A stretch of DNA of 19,392 bases from an uncultured Muribaculaceae bacterium (GCA_910584905.1 CAJUCQ010000004.1:1-19392); one strand, 5' to 3'; positions 1 to 7,533 are shown, numbered from the stretch's first letter. Translations and numbers: made by a program. The notes: a model not told the origin generated them from the sequence alone.

Positions 1-446
1 CCATTGCGATATACGCTCTGACCGATTTTATTTCGGTTCAGCTCGTTTTTAAGGATGTCTGACACATAACTCACAAAATCAATACCTTTGTCCTCGCGTG
101 TTGTCGGGTGGTCGTCAAGGAGAGCCCTCATCATCTCTACTGTCAAACGGTCGGGATGCTTCTCACACCAAGCCGCTATCTTGGAGTCAAACTCACTGAC
201 GCTTTTTGTAAGCCGGCTGTTGATATTGCGATAGTCAGGTCCGTAGCTTGCCCTGACACCGCCACGTCCCTTGTTCTCGTTAGGATTCCAGTCCTTTTCT
301 TTGACAGAGATCCCGGTAGAGCGTCTGACTGCCACTGATTTGACAGCATATTCAATCTGGACCACCAGAGGGCGGTCATTCTTGGTTTGTCTGGTCTTGT
401 ACAACCGGAAATGTCCGGTCGGGAATGGTCTTGCTGCTTTACCCAT
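1..446 (-). CDS. Tyrosine-type site-specific recombinase (integrase), 5' part only
   Basis: This gene starts at an ATG at 446-444 and runs off the left edge. The 148 visible codons are open with no stop. The protein begins MGKAARPFPTGHF, then has a beta-rich stretch with VRRSTGISVKEKDWNPN, which matches the N-terminal arm-DNA-binding domain of Bacteroidetes tyrosine recombinases. From about residue 125 (DFVSYVSDILKNELNRNK) it looks like the start of the SAM-like core-binding domain. The catalytic domain (R-K-H-R-H-Y) would lie beyond the window, so activity cannot be judged. Such enzymes cut and rejoin DNA at attachment sites of conjugative or mobilizable elements and some phages. The gene points out of the window, and short direct repeats lie just upstream of its start. 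This suggests that the right end of an integrated element is near here. The family assignment is firm; the element type is unknown. Confidence 0.85.
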   Translation of the reverse strand, partial: MGKAARPFPTGHFRLYKTRQTKNDRPLVVQIEYAVKSVAVRRSTGISVKEKDWNPNENKGRGGVRASYGPDYRNINSRLTKSVSEFDSKIAAWCEKHPDRLTVEMMRALLDDHPTTREDKGIDFVSYVSDILKNELNRNKIGQSVYRN

Positions 447-479
447 GTTGTATGTTCCGTTTCTTTTATTTTAAGCGAA

Positions 480-558
480 TTTACAACAGTTATACGACAG
501 TTTATCCCGATTGTTTATATTCTTTTTTTGTCGGTGCGCTAATTTTACGCCAGTTTAT
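480..558 (+). repeat. Three short direct repeats upstream of the integrase, possible arm-type sites
   Basis: Three same-direction copies of a motif close to TTTACRMCAGTTTAT lie at 480-493, 488-505 and 541-558. The last two share 15 of 18 positions (agttatacgacagtttat and aattttacgccagtttat). The first is a shorter version overlapping the second. Clustered direct repeats next to an integrase with an arm-binding domain are typical of recombinase arm sites. They could also be operator sites controlling the integrase. The function is inferred; the repeats are seen. Confidence 0.5.
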
Positions 559-586
559 TATGCTCTAAAAGGGGGTAAAATGCAAG

Positions 587-628
587 AAAAAAGAGTTGGA
601 CTGTCGCTTGGTGCGAAGCTCAACTCTT
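587..628 (-). terminator. Rho-independent terminator downstream of the DUF2795 gene
   Basis: On the minus strand an 8-bp stem (aagagttg at 591-598 with caactctt at 621-628) encloses a second small stem (gctt 606-609 with aagc 616-619). It is followed by a run of six T. It lies 33 bases past the DUF2795 stop and probably ends the whole ATPase-pduO-DUF2795 series. Confidence 0.8.
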
Positions 629-661
629 TGGTATTCTTTGTGTTAATCCTTTTGTGTAGGC

Positions 662-883
662 TTAATACTCGTCCTCGTTGAACAGAAAATCGTCTTTGGT
701 GGGATAGTCGGGCCAGATGTCTTCGATGGACTCGTAGGTCTCGCCTTCGTCTTCGATTTCCTGAAGGTTTTCGATTACTTCCATCGGCGCGCCTGAACGC
801 ATGGCGTAGTCGATGAGTTCTTCTTTGGTGGCAGGCCAGGGTGCGTCTTCTATTTTCGAGGCCAGTTCAAGTGTCCAATACAT
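662..883 (-). CDS. Small acidic DUF2795 family protein
   Basis: This encodes a 73-residue, strongly acidic protein, MYWTLELASKIEDAPWPATK at the N-terminus and FLFNEDEY at the C-terminus. The pattern of an N-terminal helix, then PWPATKEELIDYAMRSGAP, then an acidic tail with IWPDYPTKDDF, is characteristic of the small DUF2795 proteins found across Bacteroidetes. There is no signal peptide or membrane segment, so it should be cytoplasmic. Its biochemical role is not known. It has its own predicted promoter inside the end of the upstream pduO gene and a good terminator after it, so it can be expressed as a single-gene unit. Transcripts from the upstream operon could also read into it, because I see no terminator in the 67-base gap. 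Confidence 0.85.
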   Translation of the reverse strand: MYWTLELASKIEDAPWPATKEELIDYAMRSGAPMEVIENLQEIEDEGETYESIEDIWPDYPTKDDFLFNEDEY

Positions 884-927
884 AGTGCTTTTGTGTATGT
901 GTGGGGTTTATGTTTCTGAAAAGTGTG

Positions 928-957
928 CAAAAATAGCGATTTTATTTGTACTAACAA
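928..957 (-). promoter_or_regulatory. Bacteroidetes-type promoter for the DUF2795 gene
   Basis: Read on the minus strand this is TTG, 19 bases, TATTTTTG, a full match to the Bacteroidetes primary-sigma pattern (TTG near -33, TAnnTTTG at -7). The -7 box is at 928-935, about 45 bases upstream of the ATG at 883. The -33 element lies inside the last codons of pduO. Confidence 0.7.
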
Positions 958-1532
958 CTTTTCTCCCAAAAAATTTCACGGCCAGAAGGGGAAATATTGT
1001 TAATTGCGCGTGCGAGCACGAAGAGATAATCGCTTAGGCGGTTGACGAAGCGGACCACGCCTTGGTCGAGTCCGGGCGAACCGCCCTCCTTGGCGGGCGT
1101 GTGGGCGAGGGTGATGATACGGCGTTCGGCGCGGCGGGCCACGGTGCGTGCAATCTGGGCTTGTGCGCTGAGGGGCGTGCCTCCGGGGAGGATAAAGCGG
1201 TTGTGGCGGGGGATGGTGGCGTCGAGGGCGTCGATGGCCGCTTCGAGGGCCTCGACTTTCGAAGGGTCGGGAGGCGCCGGTTGCCATGTGCTTTCGGGCT
1301 CGGTGGCGAGGATGGTGCCGAGGTCAAAGAGTGTGTTCTGCACCATCGTCAAGGTGTCGGATGCGCCTTCCGGGAGGGATTCGGGGCTGGCGGCAAGCAG
1401 CCCGAGCCATGAATTGAGTTCGTCGACTGTGCCGTAGGCTTCGAGGCGCGGGGAATCTTTTGCCACGCGCGTGCCGCCGACGAGAGATGTCGTGCCGCCG
1501 TCGCCGCCGCGGGTGTAAATGTTGCTTTTCAT
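951..1532 (-). CDS. pduO: PduO-type ATP:cob(I)alamin adenosyltransferase
   Basis: This 193-residue cytoplasmic enzyme transfers the adenosyl group of ATP to cob(I)alamin (or a cobyrinic acid diamide), making the coenzyme B12 form used by mutases and some reductases. The PduO family signatures are all present: the N-terminal nucleotide loop TRGGDGGTTSLVGG (residues 7-20), YGTVDELNS (33-41), FILPGG (113-118), the ARTVARRAER helix (128-137) and NRLSDYLFVLAR (164-175). The length is normal for the family. Its start codon overlaps the stop of the calcium ATPase gene as ATGA (1529-1532), so the two are probably translationally coupled. A functional link between the two is not obvious. Bacteroidales need adenosylcobalamin, for example for methylmalonyl-CoA mutase. 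The C-terminus ends in IFWEKSC. Confidence 0.93.
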   Translation of the reverse strand: MKSNIYTRGGDGGTTSLVGGTRVAKDSPRLEAYGTVDELNSWLGLLAASPESLPEGASDTLTMVQNTLFDLGTILATEPESTWQPAPPDPSKVEALEAAIDALDATIPRHNRFILPGGTPLSAQAQIARTVARRAERRIITLAHTPAKEGGSPGLDQGVVRFVNRLSDYLFVLARAINNISPSGREIFWEKSC

Positions 1533-4234
1533 ATGTGTGAGGAGATATTTGGGGTTTTATGTTTTGTTGCCTGACGGTAGAGTTCGCCCGCCCACATCAC
1601 AGCCGATGTACCGCCGATGATTATGAGCCAGTCGGCGGGAGTGAGCCGCGTGACGCTGAAGAGCGGGCCGCCTATGCTGACGATGAGTATTTGTCCGATA
1701 AGGATTATTGCCGAGATGAGGAGATAGCCGCGACACTGACGGAAGTGGAAGGCGCTGCGGTTGCTCCCGAAGGCCTTGGCGTTGAACATATTCCAGTACT
1801 GGAGGAAGACGAATACCGAGAAGAAGATGGAAATCTGCACCGCTGTCAGCTCGTGGTCGGCAACGGCGGGTAGTCGCCCGAGTTGTGTCATCGACGTGAG
1901 GTCGGTGTGCTGGAGATAGTATAGGAAGGCTATCAGCCCTGCGGCGAAAATCGCTCCTACGCCCGCGATGTGGCGCCACATCGCTTTGGTGATTATGAAG
2001 GCCTTGCGGGGACGCGGCTTGTCGAGCATGACGGCCTCCGACGGCGGCAGCGACGCGAGGGCGATGGCGGCGAAGGTGTCCATGATGAGGTTCACCCACA
2101 GCATCTGCGTCACCGTGAGCGGCGACTGAGTGCCCATGAATGCTCCGAACAGCACGATTACCGAAGCCACCACGTTCACCGTCATTTGGAAGAGGATGAA
2201 GCGTTGGATATTCCTGTACAGCGAGCGCCCCCACATCACGGCCCGGCCTATCGACGCGAAGGAGTTGTCGATGATGGTTATATCGGAAGCTTCTTTAGCC
2301 ACGGAGGTGCCGTCGCCCATCGAGAGGCCGACTTGTGCGGCCTTGAGGGCCGGTGCGTCGTTGGTGCCGTCGCCGGTGACGGCCACGACTTCGCCGAGTT
2401 TCTGCAGCGATTCGACGAGGCGTTTTTTATCCATCGGGCGCGCTCGGGCGATGATTTTGAGACTGCGCACCCGTCGGAGGATCTCATCGTCGGTGAGGGC
2501 GGCGAAATCCGCGCCTGTGATTATGTTGTCATCGCCGTCGCGGCTATCGTCCCAAAGGCCCGTCTGACGGCCTATTTCCTTGGCGGTCCCGGTGGTGTCG
2601 CCGGTGACGATTTTTACGTCGATTCCGGCCTTGATTACCTCGCGCACAGCATCCGGGACGTCTTCTCTGACGGGGTCCGAAATCGCCGCGAATCCTAAAA
2701 AAGTCAGACCCGAAGGGCTGTCGCCGCCTGCGCCTAAGGCTTCGTCAATATCTCCGGGATCGAGTCGGCGGAAGGCGAAGCCGAGGGTGCGCATCGCCTG
2801 ATTCTGGTATTTGAGCAGCGCGGCGTCAATGGCGTCTTTTGTCACCCCGCAGGTGTCCGAGCACATCCCGAACACTATTTCAGGCGCGCCTTTGACGTAG
2901 AGCATCGTTTCGCCCGAAGCCGAGCGCACGGCTGTGGCCATATATTTGCGCTCGGTCGAAAACGGCACCTCTTTGATTGCCTGTGCACCCTCGCGCAGGG
3001 CGGCATAGTCGGCCCCGCGGTCGTGAAGCCATAGCAGGAGGGCGCCTTCGGTGGGGTTGCCAAGCACTTTGGGGCGTGCGCCGGCGACCGATGTGTCGAG
3101 TTGCGCGGTCGAATTGGCCGCAATGCTTTCGTAGAGGACAAGCTCCGACGCGTCGCCGAAGAAGTGCGCGTCGCTGACCTGCATGCGGTTCTGCGTCAGG
3201 GTGCCCGTCTTGTCGGTACATATCACTGTTGTAGAGCCCATGGTCTCGCAGGCATGAAGCTTGCGCACGAGGTTGTTGCTTTTGAGCATACGGCGCATAG
3301 AGTATGCCAGCGACAGCGTGACAGCCATCGGAAGCCCTTCCGGGATGGATACGACCATCAGCGTCACGGCAATCATCACGGTCTGAAGGAAGTAGGTCGT
3401 GAAGGCGAGCCAGTCGACGGGCGATGCTCCGGCTGATGAGAAATATACGATTATACGTCCCGCTATTATAAGGGCCGCGCAGGCGTAGGCCACGCGGGTG
3501 ATAAGCGCCGCGAGGCGGTCGAGTTGTTCGTTGAGAGGCGTTTTTACGGAGCTGTCAATCTGAGCCGCTACAAACACTTTGCCGTTCTCCGTCGCATCGC
3601 CTACGGCCGCCACGCGCATCACGCCGTGGCCCTCCATGACGTTAGTTCCGCGCATGACGTGGTTTGACGGGAAGGTTGCCTCGGGGTCGAATTCTGCCGG
3701 GTCGGTGGTCTTGTGCGCCACGGGTTCGCCCGTAAGCGACGATTCGTCGACACTCAGGGCCACGGCCTCGAGAAGTTCGCCGTCAGCCGGAATTTCATTG
3801 CCCGTGTTCAGAATTACGATGTCGCCGCAGACGACGTCCTTTTTGGCAACTTCAGTGACCATGCCGCCGTTGCGCACTACCTGCACGGCTTCATCATCGT
3901 TAACCTTATTCAGAAGCTCAAACTCGCGGTCGGCTTTCCGCTCGAAGAAAAAAGCCAGACCCGTGGCCAGTAACACGGCGAGGAAAATGCCGGCAGGCTC
4001 AAAAAACACTTGTGCGCCTTCTCCCGCACCATAATACTCATAACAGGAAATGCCTATCGACAGCAGTCCGGCCACAAGAAGGATGATGATTAGAGGATCG
4101 CGGAATTTATCAAGGAATAGCTTCCACTCCGGAGCCTTGGCCGGAGGCGTGATGGTGTTTGAGCCGTGGTGCGCACGGCTTTCGGCGACTTCGCTGTCGC
4201 TCAGACCTTCGTATCGGTGGTGTTGACTTGTCAT
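1529..4234 (-). CDS. Calcium-translocating P-type ATPase, PMCA type
   Basis: This is an inner-membrane cation pump of 901 residues, a normal length for bacterial P2B (PMCA-like) ATPases, which expel Ca2+ using ATP. It has an N-terminal cation-ATPase segment (about 6-60) and actuator motif DESSLTGEP (163-171). PEGLP in M4 is at 298-302, the phosphorylation site DKTGTLT has D341, and nucleotide-domain KGAPE is at 448-452. The hinge motif TGDGTNDAP is at 620-628. M5 (TVNVVA) and M6 (NLIMDT, N715 and D719) carry the residues expected for one Ca2+ site. About ten membrane segments are visible. An ATG at 4366 is in frame, but it lies upstream of the predicted promoter (4310-4340). The next 44 codons read like non-coding sequence, so I use the ATG at 4234, where the conserved protein begins. 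It is first in an operon with pduO. Substrate specificity is inferred from the family. Confidence 0.93.
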   Translation of the reverse strand: MTSQHHRYEGLSDSEVAESRAHHGSNTITPPAKAPEWKLFLDKFRDPLIIILLVAGLLSIGISCYEYYGAGEGAQVFFEPAGIFLAVLLATGLAFFFERKADREFELLNKVNDDEAVQVVRNGGMVTEVAKKDVVCGDIVILNTGNEIPADGELLEAVALSVDESSLTGEPVAHKTTDPAEFDPEATFPSNHVMRGTNVMEGHGVMRVAAVGDATENGKVFVAAQIDSSVKTPLNEQLDRLAALITRVAYACAALIIAGRIIVYFSSAGASPVDWLAFTTYFLQTVMIAVTLMVVSIPEGLPMAVTLSLAYSMRRMLKSNNLVRKLHACETMGSTTVICTDKTGTLTQNRMQVSDAHFFGDASELVLYESIAANSTAQLDTSVAGARPKVLGNPTEGALLLWLHDRGADYAALREGAQAIKEVPFSTERKYMATAVRSASGETMLYVKGAPEIVFGMCSDTCGVTKDAIDAALLKYQNQAMRTLGFAFRRLDPGDIDEALGAGGDSPSGLTFLGFAAISDPVREDVPDAVREVIKAGIDVKIVTGDTTGTAKEIGRQTGLWDDSRDGDDNIITGADFAALTDDEILRRVRSLKIIARARPMDKKRLVESLQKLGEVVAVTGDGTNDAPALKAAQVGLSMGDGTSVAKEASDITIIDNSFASIGRAVMWGRSLYRNIQRFILFQMTVNVVASVIVLFGAFMGTQSPLTVTQMLWVNLIMDTFAAIALASLPPSEAVMLDKPRPRKAFIITKAMWRHIAGVGAIFAAGLIAFLYYLQHTDLTSMTQLGRLPAVADHELTAVQISIFFSVFVFLQYWNMFNAKAFGSNRSAFHFRQCRGYLLISAIILIGQILIVSIGGPLFSVTRLTPADWLIIIGGTSAVMWAGELYRQATKHKTPNISSHI

Positions 4235-4309
4235 TACTGCTCGGTTGGTTGAGTGGCCGCAAATGCGCCGTGGCCCTCTCGCAGGCCGCACTCGGGCGTT
4301 GCGGGTTTG

Positions 4310-4340
4310 CAAAAGTACAAAAAACGCTCTTAAAAAGCAA
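4310..4340 (-). promoter_or_regulatory. Promoter of the calcium ATPase-pduO operon
   Basis: On the minus strand this reads TTG, 20 bases, TACTTTTG, matching the Bacteroidetes consensus. The -7 box is at 4310-4317. It predicts a transcript start near 4306 and a leader of about 70 bases before the ATG at 4234, which rules out the upstream in-frame ATG at 4366. Confidence 0.7.
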
Positions 4341-4409
4341 ACATCACCGCCCCCACAACGGTTCACCGCTTTTTTGCCCGTTTTATTTTCGCGATTCCCC
4401 GATAATCCT

Positions 4410-4417
4410 TAATTTTG
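4410..4417 (+). promoter_or_regulatory. -7 box before the DUF3822-rsmD operon
   Basis: TAATTTTG matches TAnnTTTG and ends only 9 bases before the ATG at 4427. No clear TTG lies at the usual distance upstream. If used, the transcript would start at about 4421, giving an almost leaderless mRNA. Confidence 0.5.
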
Positions 4418-4426
4418 CAAATCAGA

Positions 4427-5281
4427 ATGACTCAATCCGCACCGCTCGATATTCAACACCCGTCGTTGTGGCGTCTGCTACTGCATCTGGATGCCGCCGA
4501 ACTTACAGCCGCGTTAATGAACACGGCAGAGGATGCGTCGCTCCATCTCCTGCGCATTCCTTTGCCCGACGGGCCATCCCTTGCCGCTCTCGAAGAAGCC
4601 GTATATGCCAATCCGCTACTGCTGTCCGATTTCCGCAAGGTCGACATCGTCGTGCGTTCGCCCCATTTCATCCTTGCCCCCGGCATTATGGACGACGCGG
4701 ATTGCGATCGCCTCGCCTCAACCTTTGTCCCCGACGCCACTGCGCTGTCGCGCCCGTTTGCCGACCGCTTTTCGACCGCTGTCGACGACATCGTCAACGT
4801 ATGGGCCGTGGCCGACGGAGCGGCCGCAAACTTCCTTGCGCGGAGCTTCAACGCCCCCGCGTTCCACCACCATCTCAGCCCGCTTGTCAAATACTTCGGG
4901 CGTAGCAGCTCGCTCGGCAACTCCGCCAAGCTATATATCAACCTCCACACCACACCCGACGACGGTCTGTCGCGCGGACAGGCCGACATAATCGCCTTCG
5001 GTCACGGCGGACGTCTCGTCATGGCCAACACCATACGCTTCGAGAGCATCGACGACGCCGGCTACTATATCCTGTCAGCCGCCAAAACTTCAGGGTTGAA
5101 TCTCTCCTCCGATGAAATTATCCTCGGCGGCGACACAACCCTCCGGGCCGCAGTCATACTGCGACTCTGCAACTTTGCCTCATACGTCATGCCGGCAATA
5201 TTCCCCGCTGCCGCCCTGCAGGCCGGACCCGCCGCCATGACAATGCCTTTCCCTTTAGCACTAATCCCTCTATGCGAATAA
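4427..5281 (+). CDS. DUF3822 family protein
   Basis: This 284-residue protein is of the Bacteroidetes DUF3822 type, which is commonly encoded immediately before rsmD. That pairing is seen here, with a 10-base overlap (5272-5281). The protein starts MTQSAPLDIQHPSLWRLLLH. It carries a mid-region with FHHHLSPLVKYF and YINLHTT, and a C-terminal half with DEIILGGDTT that resembles the actin-like (ASKHA) fold proposed for this family. There is no signal peptide and no catalytic motif I can name, so its function is unknown. The conserved neighbourhood hints at a role linked to ribosome assembly or RNA modification (inference). A TTG at 4415 is in frame but lies inside the promoter box, so I use the ATG at 4427. 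Confidence 0.8.
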   Translation: MTQSAPLDIQHPSLWRLLLHLDAAELTAALMNTAEDASLHLLRIPLPDGPSLAALEEAVYANPLLLSDFRKVDIVVRSPHFILAPGIMDDADCDRLASTFVPDATALSRPFADRFSTAVDDIVNVWAVADGAAANFLARSFNAPAFHHHLSPLVKYFGRSSSLGNSAKLYINLHTTPDDGLSRGQADIIAFGHGGRLVMANTIRFESIDDAGYYILSAAKTSGLNLSSDEIILGGDTTLRAAVILRLCNFASYVMPAIFPAAALQAGPAAMTMPFPLALIPLCE

Positions 5282-5808
5282 TCAGCGGAAAATACGGACG
5301 CCGCCGCTTCAGCGTCCCTACAAATATCACGGCGAGACCCACAACCGACTTCGCCCGCGAAAACCTCTTCAATGTCCTCGAAAATATTCTCGATTTCGAG
5401 GGTATAAGCGCCCTTGACTTGTTCGCCGGGACGGGGGCTATATCATTCGAACTCCTTTCGAGAGGATGCGCCTCCGTCACCGCCGTCGAAAAAGCTCCGA
5501 CACAACAGCGCTTTATCCTCACGGTAGCCGCCGAACTCGCCGACGAAAACCTCACTCTCATTCGCGGCGACGTCCTCCGCTACATCGCTGCCGCTCCCCG
5601 CTCGTTCGACCTCATATTCGCCGACCCGCCATACGACATGCCCGGTTTCGAGGAGATTCCGTCGAAAATCCTTTCATCATCCCTCGTGAGACCCGGCACC
5701 GTGGTCGTGGTCGAACACTCCCGCCGCCACACCTTCGCCTCCCTCCCCGGATTCCGCGAGCAACGCACCTACGGCTCCGTCAACTTCAGCATATTCGAAG
5801 TAGAGTAG
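5272..5808 (+). CDS. rsmD: 16S rRNA (guanine(966)-N2)-methyltransferase RsmD
   Basis: RsmD is a cytoplasmic SAM-dependent methyltransferase that modifies G966 of 16S rRNA in the small subunit. The 178 residues show the family signatures: MRIISGKYGRR at the N-terminus, RPTTDFARENLFNVL (22-36), the SAM-binding loop DLFAGTG (49-55), an acidic E after AV in strand 2 (VEK, 72-74), and the catalytic DPPY (118-121). The length is typical of the family. It is translated from a start that overlaps the end of the DUF3822 gene and has no promoter of its own, so the two form an operon. No convincing terminator follows the stop. Transcription may continue to the tRNA terminator at 6002-6039. Confidence 0.95.
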   Translation: MRIISGKYGRRRFSVPTNITARPTTDFARENLFNVLENILDFEGISALDLFAGTGAISFELLSRGCASVTAVEKAPTQQRFILTVAAELADENLTLIRGDVLRYIAAAPRSFDLIFADPPYDMPGFEEIPSKILSSSLVRPGTVVVVEHSRRHTFASLPGFREQRTYGSVNFSIFEVE

Positions 5809-5869
5809 GAGGCCATCCGCGTCTGAAAAGGTGGTGCGCCGAAAAATTGCAAAAAAAATGTCTCATCAG

Positions 5870-5900
5870 TTGGGCATAATAAAAAAAATACCTACCTTTG
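5870..5900 (+). promoter_or_regulatory. Promoter of tRNA-Gly
   Basis: TTG at 5870-5872, 20 bases, then TACCTTTG at 5893-5900. This is a good Bacteroidetes promoter, with the tRNA beginning about 17 bases beyond the predicted start. Confidence 0.7.
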
Positions 5901-5920
5901 CAGACGCAAAACCAAAAAAT

Positions 5921-5993
5921 GCGGCAGTAGCTCAGTTGGTAGAGCATCAGCTTCCCAAGCTGAGGGTCGCGAGTTCGAGCCTCGTTTGCCGCT
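5921..5993 (+). tRNA. tRNA-Gly (anticodon CCC)
   Basis: A complete 73-base cloverleaf reads off directly. The acceptor stem is GCGGCAG (5921-5927) with TTGCCGC (5986-5992), with discriminator T5993 and no encoded CCA. The D arm is GCTC/GAGC. The anticodon stem TCAGC/GCTGA encloses the loop TTCCCAA, giving anticodon CCC, which reads the glycine codon GGG. The T arm has the loop TTCGAGC. The U discriminator fits bacterial glycine tRNAs. It has its own promoter and terminator. No integrase or duplicated tRNA 3' end adjoins it, so there is no sign that it serves as an attachment site here. Confidence 0.95.
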
Positions 5994-6001
5994 CAATCGG
6001 T

Positions 6002-6039
6002 CGGCGCTTTTCTTCAAAAGGAAAAGCGCCGCTTTTTTT
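6002..6039 (+). terminator. Strong rho-independent terminator after tRNA-Gly
   Basis: A perfect 11-bp stem (cggcgcttttc at 6002-6012 with gaaaagcgccg at 6021-6031) closes an 8-base loop and is followed by a run of seven T (6033-6039). It starts 9 bases after the tRNA. Confidence 0.9.
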
Positions 6040-6138
6040 ATCTCGGCGGTTTACGCACGAGGCTTCGATTCTTTTGTTAGGAGAGGTTAATGCCGTGTTA
6101 AAGAGTCGGAAACGCTCAGGAATACGACTGAAAACAGC

Positions 6139-6146
6139 TACATTTG
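6139..6146 (+). promoter_or_regulatory. Candidate -7 box for the exported protein at 6227
   Basis: TACATTTG matches TAnnTTTG and predicts a start near 6150, after the tRNA terminator and before every plausible ATG of the next gene (6164, 6179, 6212, 6227). No TTG is present at the usual -33 position, so support is moderate. Confidence 0.45.
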
Positions 6147-6226
6147 CATCGGTCATCACTTCTATGAACCATCCGCTTATGCTTCTCTCCTCGACGCCGG
6201 CGCGCTGTCGCATGTCCGGCGCGGCA

Positions 6227-7513
6227 ATGAATCCGCATCGTCCTCTGTTGTTGTCCGTAATGCTTGCCGCCTCAGTGCTTGTGTCGGCCCGGCCCGGGCG
6301 CGCTCCCGTTGTCGCCGACTCTCTTTCCCGAATGCCCCTGCCTGCCGCGTCAGTGTTCGACTGCCGCGGGCGTCTCCTCGGTATGTCAGCCTCAGATGGA
6401 TCCATCCCTCCGGCGGCGCCGGCCGACTATCCTCTTGTCGTCAGATATATGGGTTTCGACGAACGCACGGTCCGTGATTCATATGCCGACACCGTGTTTA
6501 TGACCCCGGCTGTCGTCGAGCTTCCGGATTTCGTCGTCGAGTCGCGAAACACAAAGGTAATGCATCTGCTGGCCTACGTCCGCGAGTATTCAACCCTTTC
6601 AACCTTCACCGACACCGTGGCGCTTTTCCGCGAAAAGATGGTCGACTATATGTTGCCATCCGCACGAGGAAAGCGGTTCAAGGGATGGACCACACCGCGC
6701 ATACTATCGTCAAAATCATATTACCGCTTCACCGATGCGGCGGGGCGCGACAGCGTTAGCGACCGTTGCGGCCATCATTTTTCGTGGACCGACTGGATTG
6801 GCATTGCCCCGGCGGCTCCGATTCCGCCTCGTCTTGCCAAAGCGGACGCCGGTGCCGACACCGTACAAGGCCGATATACTATATCCGAAATCTGGGTCCG
6901 CAATGCCGACAGGCTTACGCTCGACGTCAATGTTCTGGCCGACACGGTCTGCCGCAGATGGGTGCCGAATATCGCTCTCTTTTTCAGACGCGGCATCGAC
7001 TTCGAAAGATTGCGTATGCGCGCCAACTATGCCGCTGTCGGCGAGGATTCGGTGGGACCGGCAAATATGACGGGCTATTCGTTCAATATCGAGTCAAACG
7101 GGCGCGGGCGCGGAATGTTTATGTTCAACCGCGTCGACGAGCCATTCAGTGTCAGCACTTATGCCGAAGTATATATCGTCGACAGGGAGTATATTTCGGT
7201 AGCCGAGGCCCGTAAGTGGGAGCGCAATCAGCCTCATGCCGGAGAAATAGGAATATACGTACCCCCGGAAGCTCCGCATCTGCAGCCCGACGTACTTCGG
7301 CTGATTGCCCGTGTCGACTCGCTCGACCACGACCGCGTGAGGCTCGATTTCGTCCCCGACCGCCGTCTGGCCGGTTGCGACCGCCCCGTGCCCGGAGTCG
7401 GCGAGCGCATCCTTCAGCGCATAAAGGGCATGTTTGGAATATCTGATGCCGTGGCCCGCAGGAAGTGGAACAACTCTTGGCGTGAATTCCGCCGCAACCA
7501 CCGAAAGAAATAA
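6227..7513 (+). CDS. Exported Bacteroidales protein of unknown function with a carboxypeptidase-regulatory-like start
   Basis: I do not recognise a function. From the ATG at 6227 the protein has 428 residues and begins with a plausible signal peptide (MNPHRP, then LLLSVMLAASVLVSA). The mature start contains SVFDCRGRLLG and YPLVVRYMGFDE, a pattern like the carboxypeptidase-D regulatory-like beta domain common in Bacteroidetes envelope proteins. Further on are VMHLLAYVREYSTLS, KRFKGWTTPRILSS and HHFSWTDWIG, which look like conserved blocks. The C-terminus is basic (REFRRNHRKK). No enzyme motif is visible. The open frame extends back to 5831 through the tRNA gene, which cannot be real. ATGs at 6164, 6179 and 6212 are alternative starts. 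I chose 6227 because it gives the cleanest signal peptide. It is probably a single-gene unit, convergent with the M16 protease gene. Confidence 0.7.
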   Translation: MNPHRPLLLSVMLAASVLVSARPGRAPVVADSLSRMPLPAASVFDCRGRLLGMSASDGSIPPAAPADYPLVVRYMGFDERTVRDSYADTVFMTPAVVELPDFVVESRNTKVMHLLAYVREYSTLSTFTDTVALFREKMVDYMLPSARGKRFKGWTTPRILSSKSYYRFTDAAGRDSVSDRCGHHFSWTDWIGIAPAAPIPPRLAKADAGADTVQGRYTISEIWVRNADRLTLDVNVLADTVCRRWVPNIALFFRRGIDFERLRMRANYAAVGEDSVGPANMTGYSFNIESNGRGRGMFMFNRVDEPFSVSTYAEVYIVDREYISVAEARKWERNQPHAGEIGIYVPPEAPHLQPDVLRLIARVDSLDHDRVRLDFVPDRRLAGCDRPVPGVGERILQRIKGMFGISDAVARRKWNNSWREFRRNHRKK

Positions 7514-7533
7514 GTTCGAGGAAACCGTACGGC

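Noticed and set aside
881..893. Identical AAAGCACTATG start context of the DUF2795 gene and of the gene starting at 13622
   Set aside because: Eleven shared bases including the ATG at two unrelated genes is not enough to argue for a common translational signal.
4235..4366. N-terminal extension of the calcium ATPase to the ATG at 4366
   Set aside because: It passes upstream of the predicted promoter at 4310-4340, and the 44 extra residues do not resemble the family N-terminus.
5921..5993. tRNA-Gly as the attachment site of the integrase at the left edge
   Set aside because: It lies 5.5 kb away with intact host operons between, and no duplicated tRNA 3' end is seen near the integrase.
5831..6226. 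In-frame extension of the exported-protein frame back to 5831
   Set aside because: It reads through the tRNA-Gly gene and its terminator; the amino acids there have no protein character.
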